Positions 56,896 to 64,000 of a stretch of 64,000 nucleotides of DNA are shown here, piece after piece. A program made the position numbers and the translations under genes. How positions within the stretch are numbered: the stretch's first letter is position 1; every line of letters begins with the position of its first letter. A model generated the notes under the pieces. That model worked only from the letters and a program-made list of their open reading frames with translations, searched no databases and was not told the DNA's origin. The DNA is from Adiantum capillus-veneris (lineage: Eukaryota; Streptophyta; Polypodiopsida; Polypodiales; Pteridaceae), in the NCBI GenBank assembly GCA_014529385.2, contig CM043951.1, positions 111,621,469 to 111,685,468 on the forward strand, read 5' to 3'.

Positions 56896-57662
56896 TGTCA
56901 TGGAGGCTTGAGAGTCGGTCTTTTTGAGTTTCCGATAAAAAATAACTAAGGATATTGTGGAAAGTCTTAGAAGATCCTGAAAGAAAGTTTTGGAAGACTC
57001 TAGAAGACGACATCATCGCTTATGACATCACCTACATCGTTGTTGATGTCATCACTTGTGTCATCATCTGCATCATCATCTATGTAATCGCCTACATCAT
57101 TACAAACTGCCATCGCATGCATCATCACTGATGTCATTGCTTGTGTCATTTCCTACATCATCACTAGAAGGTTCTAGAAGAACTATAAGGATCAAAAAGT
57201 TTCTAGAAGCTTGGAGAAGATTTCCAAAGAATCTAGAAGTTTCTGGAAAGCTCTAGAAAGTTGAAGAAGGATCTAGAAGGTTCTAGAAGAACTCAAAGGA
57301 TCAAGAAGTTTTTATAAGATTCGAACTTCCTGAAGAAGAACCTAGAAGGTCATAATCTCCTCAAGTAACCTCCTCATGCACTAGTATAAATAGGGGTCTT
57401 GGGCCACAAGCCCCTGAGCCTTGCCAACACCAGTTGTGAGGCTCCTATGAGGAAATCCCTCTTCTAGTCTTCATGTTCAAGTCTTGTCCTTGCAATCAAG
57501 CCTTGTCTTGTACTCAAGTCATGTAATCCAGGTCTTGTATCTAGCTCTCTTAATAAATTATTGAGTCTTATAATCAATATTAAGCTTATCATCAAGTCCA
57601 AGTTCTTGTAGATTGTGAGCGCCTCCTCTTGCTGTCTTCTAGCTCTATACACACTCGTAACA
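56896..57662 (+). repeat. Array LTR 4
   Basis: TGTCATGG to ACTCGTAACA, 767 bp. It keeps the best TATA box, TATAAATA at 57385-57392, and heat-shock-element arrays at 57166-57180 and 57275-57289. Confidence 0.88.
57166..57289 (+). promoter_or_regulatory. Heat-shock-element cluster in array LTR 4
   Basis: Perfect three-unit sites aGAAggTTCtaGAAg at 57166-57180 and 57275-57289. The second ends 96 bases before the TATA box at 57385. Confidence 0.7.
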
Positions 57663-58383
57663 ACATCAACTCAAAATGTATATAAACAATAACCGAACTA
57701 TGAGTTGTACGATCAGCCCATAAAATATAAGGAAATAACCTAGGCCACTCTCCCATTTTACATTTTCAAGCCTTAGCCAAAGCTTTAATGATAGGAGGAT
57801 GCCCACGCTCTGATCTATCATTTTACTCAAGATTATATGCAGTATTGAGAGCAAGTTTAATGCCTAACCTAGAGAAAAAATCCCTTGCTTTGTCCGCATC
57901 CAACTCACCCTTGTTCCCCAGACAACCATAATGGCAGCAGATTACATCATCCAAGAGGAACTTACATATCCCTTCTGTGCTTTTTGTTTTTAGAGCACGT
58001 TCAACTTGGTTGGTTAAATCTTCCCGTGCAAGCACTATGTATTTCATTTTCCATAAGCCTAATGGCATTGTAACAAGATCTACTACCCACTTATAGTGCA
58101 TAGCCAATGGGTAAGTAGGGTGCAACCCATCACAATGACATACATTTGAATACATTTGACAGGTTTCACAAGGCTCCACAAAGTGAGAGACATCTTTATA
58201 CATACCTTTCCACCAATAACTCTCTTTCATTTTAGTAAAGGTGGCCCATACACCTCTATGTCCAGCATAAAGACACTCATTAAACTTTTTCATAAGCTCA
58301 TTTTGAGCGGCCTTATCGTTCATTACTCTCATCGGCATTCCATTTATTTGTTTTGGACGCTTCCATAAGTACCCATCTTTCAA
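57663..58383 (-). pseudogene. Integrase N-terminal and core part of element E
   Basis: The minus-strand frame 58383-57823 has the zinc domain YAGHRGVWATFTKMKESYWW and CETCQMYSN, then DLVTMPLGLWKMKYIVLARE in the first part of the core and DADKARDFFSRLG in the place of the second catalytic block. It continues past a stop at 57823 to YILWADRTTHSSVIVYIHFE, where the array insertion cuts it. The usual catalytic Asp of the first block is seen in VVDLVTMPL. Confidence 0.78.
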
Positions 58384-59407
58384 AAAGTATCCATAGACCT
58401 TCCACTGTATTCTTTTGAACTTTTGGTCATTCCACCCTTCTTGCCTTGTAAACGTGCTCAGATAACGTCCAATGAGAAACTAGTCAACTTGATATAGGTC
58501 CTTTGTAAATGACTCAAGTGCATTTGACAGACAAACATGATCGCCCTTGGCATGAGAGATACTATAGGACTATGTGCCGATGTCATCTCCCTCGACAACC
58601 ATGTATTCTTTATTTTCACACCTTGCTCTTGAAAGCGTATCAACAACTGGATTATATTTCACTACAATATACTTAAATTTTGGATTCAAGGACTTTATGT
58701 AGGCAATCTGTCTCAACATAGCAATGTCGGGAGTTGAGTAGCTTGTGAGCATTCAAAGACGGGGTAGACAATCAATCTCCACTATTACGTTTTCTCCTAT
58801 CAAATACTCTTTGTCACATTTCAAAACTGTGACTACTCCCCATAACTCTCTTTTTACCTATGGATAGTTGCATTGACAAGCACTTAGGACTTTTGCTCCA
58901 AATCGCACCACATATTGCTTGCCATCATCATCATCTTGCCCAATCTCCCATCCAATCCCTGTGGGACTAGTATCCACTATATATCACAATTACATATCTT
59001 ACACATACATAGTTTGATTTCCTCAAAGTTGGAGACATAAGCAACAACTTCTTTAATTTTCTCATGGCATGGGTATGCATTTCTTCCCATTGAATCTTTT
59101 GATTTCTTATCAAAAGTCGATACAAAGGCTCTACTGCATGTGCATAATGCGGAATCCAGATAACCCAAGAACCTTCAAACCTCAGTGACATTTATAAATC
59201 TCTCTTTCATTCTCTGAATTACATAAATCTTTGAGGACAAGGACTTCTACCATATGGCCCACACATATGTCCTTCAATAAGTACTTCATTCACACCAAAC
59301 ACTGACTTTTGGCCAGACAAGGCAAGGTTCACTTCTTCCAACCTTGATAAGATCTTATCACAATCATTGATATGGTTTTCCATACACTTCTACCACATTT
59401 ATATCAC
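58384..59407 (-). pseudogene. RT connection and RNase H of element E, decayed
   Basis: Minus-strand fragments read FEGSWVIWIPHYAHAVEPLY (59191-58967; RT thumb and connection) and DIAMLRQIAYIKSLNPKFKY with VDTLSRARCENKEY (58752-58570; end of RNase H). Frame changes separate them. No intact catalytic set is visible. Confidence 0.7.
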
Positions 59408-60171
59408 TTACACACAACCTTTGATTGGCGCATCATCAAGGAAAGGCATTGTAGTTTGCGGTATGAGGTCACATAGGATTTTGTTCATACCATTCATCAT
59501 ATGTACAACTGAATTAGTTGCCCCCTGAGGTAAGGTGCACATCCTTACTAAACCCAAGCGTGTCCTCATAGTAGTCAAGTCCCTGATTTCCATTGCTATA
59601 TGGAATTGATCATACCCTGAGTACAAATCTCCCATTACCCTTCCTGCAAATGCCTCTACAAATCCATCTACAACTAGCCCTATATCCACATTTCCGGTTT
59701 TCACCCTATTTACAGGCTGTACATCCTCAATAAAGCATAAAGAACCATTTTTCTTTGGAACTGTGAACCACCTATCTGAATACGGAGCAGAAGAAGGCTC
59801 CAAGATACCCATCTTGATCTTTTCATTAAGCAAAACTGAATGAGTTTTGGCAAATGAGCCTTTGGAACAGGAATAGGCCTCAAGTTCCAAGGTACGTGAG
59901 GGATAGTGAAGATCACCATAGAAGCAACAATGTATGGATCAACACACCCTATCTCATAGGGCTCAAACGCAAAAGCTTTTTTGTGTTTGGCAAGCATGTC
60001 TTCAAAGCATATCTTTTTAGTTTTTGTAAAACTGTCCTCGCAACCAACCTTTAACTCCTTCAAATAATCTTGTGTGAACTTGTGTCCAATCTTGCTTGAG
60101 TTACAAAGGCTAGATTGCAAAGCAGATTGCTCCCCAGGGGGATTCACTCTATATACAAAATGGAATGCCAC
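59408..60171 (-). pseudogene. Reverse transcriptase of element E
   Basis: Two overlapping minus-strand frames. The upstream one (60171-59710) has HKKAFAFEPYEIGCVDPYIV and IPHVPWNLRPIPVPKAHLPK. The next (59890-59408) has EKIKMGILEPSSAPYSDRWF, VPKKNGSLCFIEDVQPVNRV, GDLYSGYDQFHIAMEIRDLT, LPQGATNSVVHMMNGMNKIL and the catalytic motif MPFLDDAPIKGC. A one-base shift near 59830 joins them. The DLYSGYDQF and FLDDAPIKG forms set it apart from the RT of RE1 and RE2. Confidence 0.82.
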
Positions 60172-61270
60172 CTGCGAGCGAACAACTTTGATAAGACCCC
60201 TATATACGACTCATAGTAGGAAATATGACACCCTTTCTATGCTTATATGACAATGAATGCAAGAAATTATCATACCCCTATCTTACATATAAAATTTAGG
60301 TCTCACATGATATAGCTGAGTAACACTAGTCACAGAGCGTGTAGCATAGTGACTGGCAATGTACTAAGGAACCACTTATATAGATAACTAGATGTACCCT
60401 CTGATGCATGGTTTTTAGGACCCCTTCTGAAGATGCAATAAAGGCACAGTCAGTTGTTGGGGAGATGAGGATACTCTAGTCCAAGGGATCTCGAAAGAGA
60501 AGAAAAATCTACTTCACAAGCACCAAAGAGTAAAAAGTGCCATGGACAGAAGATACGTGGGAACGAGCTCTTATGCATGCCTACAACCTATATCTTACAG
60601 AATAGCCCATTCTAGGTATGAATTTCTAGTGAAATTTACACGAGGATGTTCGTGTGGACTCACAGCATAGCATACTCCATTTTCACTTTTTTACTGACAG
60701 TAAATATTTTTCACCTACATGGTAAATACAAATCACTTTTTACCTATAGTAACTTTTTTTACCCATGGTAAATATTTTTTACTACACCATAAGTATTTGG
60801 TAAGTAACAGTTCACTGTTACTAGAAGCAGTGATTAGGCATCAACAATGCAGTTACAGCAGGAGAAAAGGGGAAAATCTTATGGTAAAGGTGAGTCAACA
60901 GGGATAAAGACTTTTGAGTTGAAAAGAGACATGCTGATTTTTTCAAAGAACACATGTCAAAAGAAGCCATGGTTGAGGATTTTTTGAGAATTTGATATTC
61001 AGGAGGACCCAGCAGGTCCCCCCCTGACAAGTGCAGAACCTCCAGTTTCAACAGCCACCTTACCTACTCTTAAATGCTGGTCAAGGCCTTATCCCCATGT
61101 GTCACAATCAGAAAAATCAGCATTTACCCTCCCCTCTCACATCACTCTAGAGAATATCTTGATGGTGACATATCAGGTGACCTCAATCTGTTGACCACCC
61201 TAAGCAAAACGTAACCCTAATCAACGGATTTAAGCATGTTTATCCCTAATCCTAAACCCTTTCAGAAACC

Positions 61271-61278
61271 TATATAAG
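61271..61278 (+). promoter_or_regulatory. TATA box of the F LTR
   Basis: TATATAAG in acctatataaggaggcc, followed by an A/C-rich start region. Confidence 0.6.
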
Positions 61279-61749
61279 GAGGCCTTCTCTCACTAAAAAC
61301 ACAACACTACACCCACATTCACCAAGCAATGAAGCTATGACGACATTGCTCACAACGAGGAGCTATGGATGGAGCTCTACTCTCTCTCCCTCTCTCTCTC
61401 TCCCTCTAGTATGCTACATTACTAGCCCTAAAACCTAAATAAGGAGTCTTCTCTCATGCTCCATGGCCACCATCCTCGCCATCATTCTCTAAGGTATTGA
61501 TGTGTTGCTAGTAGGATCATACCTACTTGCTGGGTTGATTGTTTTTGACAAGGGATTATGCCATCCTTGGCTTGCTTCTCTATATCCTTGTTATGTATGA
61601 TCAGATGCCGTTGTATTGTTAAGCTGATGTCTTGTGTATATATATGCTACATAAGGTCCCTAAGCTTCGTTTCTATGTGTTTTGCCATATATTTTGATGC
61701 CATCACAATGCCAGAAGTCTCACTTGCCTATGTGCACTATGTGTGAGGT

Positions 61750-61780
61750 CCCTAAACCTCTTAGTTTAGGGTGGTGCCCC
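61750..61780 (+). promoter_or_regulatory. Hairpin followed by TGGTGCCCC in the F LTR
   Basis: CCCTAAAC (61750-61757) pairs perfectly with GTTTAGGG (61764-61771) around a six-base loop, then TGGTGCCCC at 61772-61780. The nonamer is identical to the first nine bases of the F primer site at 61882. Confidence 0.65.
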
Positions 61781-61881
61781 CTTTGTTTTGTTCTTTGCTT
61801 GTTTTCATGAGGCGTGGTTTGTGGAGTGTGCACGAGTACAGAGGCCACCCGATTGCACTGCTCTTTTTCCCGCTATCATTT

Positions 61882-61899
61882 TGGTGCCCCCACGGAGGA
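61882..61899 (+). other. Primer-binding site of element F
   Basis: TGGTGCCCCCACGGAGGA, one base different from the RE2 site over 18 bases. Confidence 0.75.
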
Positions 61900-61950
61900 G
61901 GGCTACACAGACCTTCAGTCCACAAGCAATGAAGATGTGCAATCTACAAC

Positions 61951-62136
61951 ATGGACGAATGGCGTGAGGAGTTTGCAAATTGGAGAACAGAAGAGGAGGA
62001 GGCTTTAGAGGCCTTAAAAGGTTTCATCGAGGTCTTGTTACCAGGTTGCAGTGTCATTGAAATTCAAGAAGTAAGTTCTTCTATATGCCTTGTTGGTGAT
62101 CGTCGCCAACGAAGGAGAGTGAGAAGAAGAGCTTGA
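61951..62136 (+). CDS. F leader ORF a, 61 residues
   Basis: ATG 61951 to TGA 62134-62136. The N-terminal half is acidic (MDEWREEFANW, EEEEALEAL), the C-terminus is arginine-rich (RRQRRRVRRR). No known domain. The Arg-rich tail is of the kind that binds RNA or targets the nucleus, which is an inference. A GTAAGT sequence inside (62070-62075) might serve as a splice donor. It begins 51 bases after the primer site. No counterpart was seen in the RE2 leader. Confidence 0.4.
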   Translation: MDEWREEFANWRTEEEEALEALKGFIEVLLPGCSVIEIQEVSSSICLVGDRRQRRRVRRRA

Positions 62137-62156
62137 TATACCTCTCCTCTCAACCT

Positions 62157-62348
62157 ATGAGTGCTCCAGAAACCTCCAACGCACACGAGCTTGAAATATT
62201 CTACATCAACATACACGAAGGTACTGTGACACACATTAAGGGAAGAGAAAGCATCACCAAACCTCTCTTTCCTGAGGAGCCGACTAAGAGGAGGAAGATC
62301 ACCTCTACACCTAAGTGGCCCAAGGCCGCAGGGCGTGCTCAAGCGTAA
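62157..62348 (+). CDS. F leader ORF b, 63 residues
   Basis: ATG 62157 to TAA 62346-62348, MSAPETSNAHELEIFYINIH at the start. I prefer this ATG to the TTG at 62133, which only extends the frame. A basic KRRKIT patch lies in the second half. It begins 20 bases after the stop of ORF a. Family not recognised. Confidence 0.4.
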   Translation: MSAPETSNAHELEIFYINIHEGTVTHIKGRESITKPLFPEEPTKRRKITSTPKWPKAAGRAQA

Positions 62349-62385
62349 GATAACATTTGGCTTAATCTCATTAATAAGGGATTAC

Positions 62386-62919
62386 ATGACCACTACAGGC
62401 AAGAAAAAGGCTAGTGAGCAACCAACTTCAACCTCCAACTTGCAACCACGATTCTCACCCCTAAATCCTCTTGAAGCAAAGAGGCGAAGGCTTGCCTACA
62501 AGATTGCCGCCCGTCTGCGAGTGCTCCCAGTGCACTTTGTGAATCCAGACACCACCAATCCCAAGCCAACCTCCTGTCCGCGTGAAGATCACTTTGGATA
62601 TTGTCCAAAGTGCTTTGGAGACCGGGTGAAAAGCCTCCCTGCCCTACCTTTGCTGCTAATTTTCAAGAAGTTATCTCAATCTAAGGAAACTATCTTAGTT
62701 GATGATGTGCTGCACATTAATGGTGTCACTTTCATTCGTCATGCTGATTATGGTAATAGCATCCAATTGTTGCTTGCTAAAAGGCTCAGCATTGTACAAA
62801 GTGTTGCCATCATTCCTTACATCTTCACAGATGCATCAGGAAGAGTCGAAGTGATCCGAGGTGCTGACCTTCTGTGGCTGATCAGGCTCATTGGTCCCAA
62901 GGTGGTGCAACTAAGCTAG
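62386..62919 (+). CDS. F leader ORF c, 177 residues
   Basis: The largest leader ORF starts at ATG 62386 (MTTTGKKKASEQP) and ends at TAG 62917-62919. It has a basic stretch KRRRLAYKIAARLR near residue 42, a cluster CPREDHFGYCPKC near residue 70 with spacing C-x4-H-x3-C-x2-C that could bind zinc, and a hydrophobic, fully open second half (VDDVLHINGVTFIRHADYGN, FTDASGRVEVIRGADLL). It is intact over 177 codons in an otherwise decayed region, which suggests selection or a young copy. Not recognised as gag, protease or a known movement or silencing-related protein. Confidence 0.55.
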   Translation: MTTTGKKKASEQPTSTSNLQPRFSPLNPLEAKRRRLAYKIAARLRVLPVHFVNPDTTNPKPTSCPREDHFGYCPKCFGDRVKSLPALPLLLIFKKLSQSKETILVDDVLHINGVTFIRHADYGNSIQLLLAKRLSIVQSVAIIPYIFTDASGRVEVIRGADLLWLIRLIGPKVVQLS

Positions 62920-62935
62920 GCTCTTGTGTGTAAGT

Positions 62936-63163
62936 ATGGATGCCAATAATGAGAATGATGATCCCCGCATGTTTCCTTTCCATTTTGTGCGACATATCCG
63001 TGTGAATATTTGTATTGATAGAAAAATCTTTTATCAGCAAAGAATAGCCCTGTTGTTTGGAGCTGAGAGACTTGGTGAAATCTTGCGCTCTCCTCATCCT
63101 ATCATTCTACCCTTACTAGACTATTACCATTCCTTTGATGTGTCGATCTTCATCCTATTTTGA
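62936..63163 (+). CDS. F leader ORF d: intact member of the pre-gag family, 75 residues
   Basis: ATG 62936 to TGA 63161-63163. MDANNENDDPRMFPFHF is followed by RVNICIDRKIFYQQRIALLF, GAERLGEIL, PIILPLLDYYHSFDV and a C-terminal IFILF. It aligns with the RE2 ORF at 5061 and with the pair at 20646 and 20861. It begins 16 bases after ORF c and ends 91 bases before gag. The TTG at 62924 is a less likely start. A GTAAGT (62929-62934) lies just before the ATG. Function unknown; its fixed place just before gag in two elements suggests a retroelement accessory protein. Confidence 0.65.
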   Translation: MDANNENDDPRMFPFHFVRHIRVNICIDRKIFYQQRIALLFGAERLGEILRSPHPIILPLLDYYHSFDVSIFILF

Positions 63164-63254
63164 GCTAAGTTGTGCTAAAGCTCCAAATTGTAATTACCAT
63201 TCTCTATTTTAAAATAAATTGGAGATGTTTGTGTAATTGTTTACTCTCTCACTT

Positions 63255-63467
63255 ATGGCCTTCCCTAATTTTTATGGTAAGCCTGGGGAGGTTGCTCCAG
63301 ACTTTTTGGATAATTTGGAAATGGCCTTTCTGGTATCGGGAAGGGATGACGAAGCTACTAAGCTAAGGGCCTTTCCTTTGGTCTTGAGGGAAGGTGCAAA
63401 ATTATGGTATCAAACTTGGGCACCTGAAGAAAGAAGAGACTGGGAGTCCTTAACACTAGGTTGGTAA
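63255..63467 (+). pseudogene. gag: F gag, N-terminal part only
   Basis: ATG 63255 opens MAFPNFYGKPGEVAPDFLDN, aligned with the RE2 gag start. NLEMAFLVSGRDDEATKL and AFPLVLREGAKLWYQTWAPE match the capsid domain. Similarity ends at about 63460 and the frame stops at TAA 63465-63467. The next bases are a short tandem repeat and unrelated AT-rich DNA, so F is cut off here. Confidence 0.7.
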
Positions 63468-64000
63468 TGGGACACTTTTATGTCCTGGGACACTTTTATG
63501 TCCTATTAAGTGACCATTTTCCTTGAATTATGTCAAGAGTTTCAAAATGGATTTTGAGGTGCTATCTATCTAGAAAATTGTCTTTTTTTCATGAGCTGAA
63601 AAAAACTCGACACTTTTTTGGAATATCAATTTCATCTTTAACCTTGTCCTTGCACAACATTTCACAACCTAAACTGTGTGAAAAAACGGGTCCTGTTTTT
63701 GGCTTTTTTCAACTTTTTGCAACTATACCACTCTAGAATTCATGTTTGTGAGGTCTATAATGCTAGAGAACTATCTTTAGTAGTCCTCAACATGTCCTGA
63801 TGCTTCTAGGGAGAAATACATGTTAAAGTTGTAAGTTATGACCAAATTACAAAAATTGTCAAATCCTGTTTTTTAACCAATTTTAGCTCTTCTATGATTT
63901 TTTTGGTGGCTTTCATGATATCCAAATGTAGTTTTGATTTTCTTTGTCCCATATTGTAACATAAAGCTAATATTCCTTGAGTTTTGGGGCACCTAATACC
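63468..64000. other. AT-rich DNA that truncates element F
   Basis: It starts with two copies of gggacacttttatgtcct (63471-63507) and continues with T-rich, gene-free sequence to the window end. It is probably another inserted element whose far end lies outside the window. Confidence 0.5.

Larger units (their letters stand above)
50853..57662 (+). mobile_element. Tandem array of three non-autonomous LTR elements sharing four LTRs
   Basis: The LTR start TGTCATGGAGGCTTGAGAG occurs at 50853, 52883, 54883 and 56896, a spacing of 2030, 2000 and 2013 bases. Each interior of about 1300-1600 bases has a primer-site region, a gag N-terminal part fused directly to an integrase core, an integrase C-terminus and a polypurine tract. 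Protease, RT and RNase H are absent. Only the outermost borders carry the acatc duplication, so the array behaves as one insertion within element E. Confidence 0.88.
49208..60200 (-). mobile_element. Ty3-type LTR retrotransposon E, minus strand, interrupted by an LTR array
   Basis: On the minus strand the order is RT (60171-59408), RNase H (about 59200-58570), integrase (58383-57663, then 50850-50273), polypurine tract and 3' LTR (50214-49208). The integrase is split by the tandem array at 50853-57662, which is bordered by a 5 bp duplication acatc. The 5' part with gag, protease and 5' LTR is missing beyond about 60200. Many frame breaks. This is a Ty3 lineage different from RE1 and RE2, with a different RT type. 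Confidence 0.8.
60201..61878 (+). repeat. 5' LTR of Ty3 element F and upstream DNA, left edge uncertain
   Basis: The right end CCCGCTATCA at 61878 precedes the primer site as in RE2. TATATAAG at 61271-61278 fits the LTR promoter. Related LTRs are 1.1-1.6 kb, so the left edge may lie between about 60300 and 60750. Element E's similarity stops near 60200. No gene is seen in 60201-61270. Confidence 0.55.

Noticed and set aside
50853-57662. CRISPR-like regular spacing of repeats
   Set aside because: Repeats are LTRs of 400-770 bases with 2 kb spacing and coding interiors; nothing resembles short repeats with unique spacers.
62070-62075. GTAAGT as a splice donor in the F leader (also at 62929)
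   Set aside because: Perfect donor consensus but no acceptor could be tied to it; kept only as a remark.

Overview
This window reads as transposon-dense nuclear DNA of a land plant. No intact host gene was found. The evidence for a plant is the mix of element types: Ty3 elements with a second RNase H domain, Ty1/copia, a CACTA element with TNP2-like and TNPA-like genes, two hAT fragments, a decayed pentatricopeptide-repeat (PPR) gene and a captured heavy-metal-associated (HMA) domain. Long CT/GA and TG tracts recur throughout. A large-genome seed-free plant such as a fern is possible, but the sequence alone does not prove it.

Layout. 1-17436: Ty3 element RE1, whose 5' end lies outside the window. 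It is split by a complete Ty3 element RE2 (3164-14572), which has two LTRs, a flanking target duplication, gag, pol and a foreign 2.4 kb block between gag and protease. 17437-22150: a decayed protein-kinase-like gene, two overlapping copies of a small ORF family, and a decayed coiled-coil/RING-like gene. 22395-22736: hAT transposase C-terminus. 22862-29392: a CACTA element on the minus strand with palindromic subterminal repeats and a captured HMA exon. 29567-34001: a Ty3 gag/protease fragment fused to a copia element. 34002-45293: mostly decayed DNA, including an AT-rich array of about 152 bp units, a PPR pseudogene, a triplicated segment and the 5' edge of another copia-like element. 45294-46690: LTR, primer site and gag start of a Ty3 relative (element D). 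48220-49190: hAT (BED/DUF659) pseudogene, broken by a minus-strand Ty3 element E (49208-about 60200). E is itself interrupted by a tandem LTR array (50853-57662). About 60200-63467: the 5' end of Ty3 element F, with LTR, primer site, four small ORFs and the start of gag.

How the parts relate. RE1, RE2, D and F belong to one broad Ty3 group. RE2, D and F share primer-site sequence and a gag start of the form MAFxxPxFxG or MAFPNFYG. RE1, RE2 and F share a hairpin-plus-TGGTGCCCC motif about 100 bases before the LTR end. RE2 and F also carry, just upstream of gag, a small ORF of 70-75 residues. Two more copies of that family sit head to tail at 20.6-21.1 kb. F adds three further small ORFs with basic patches. 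This leader cassette is the best candidate for an undescribed system here.

The tandem array at 50.9-57.7 kb is the second notable structure. It has four LTRs, three gag-integrase fusion interiors lacking protease and reverse transcriptase, and one target duplication. Perfect heat-shock-element arrays sit about 100 bases upstream of the TATA position in three of its LTRs.
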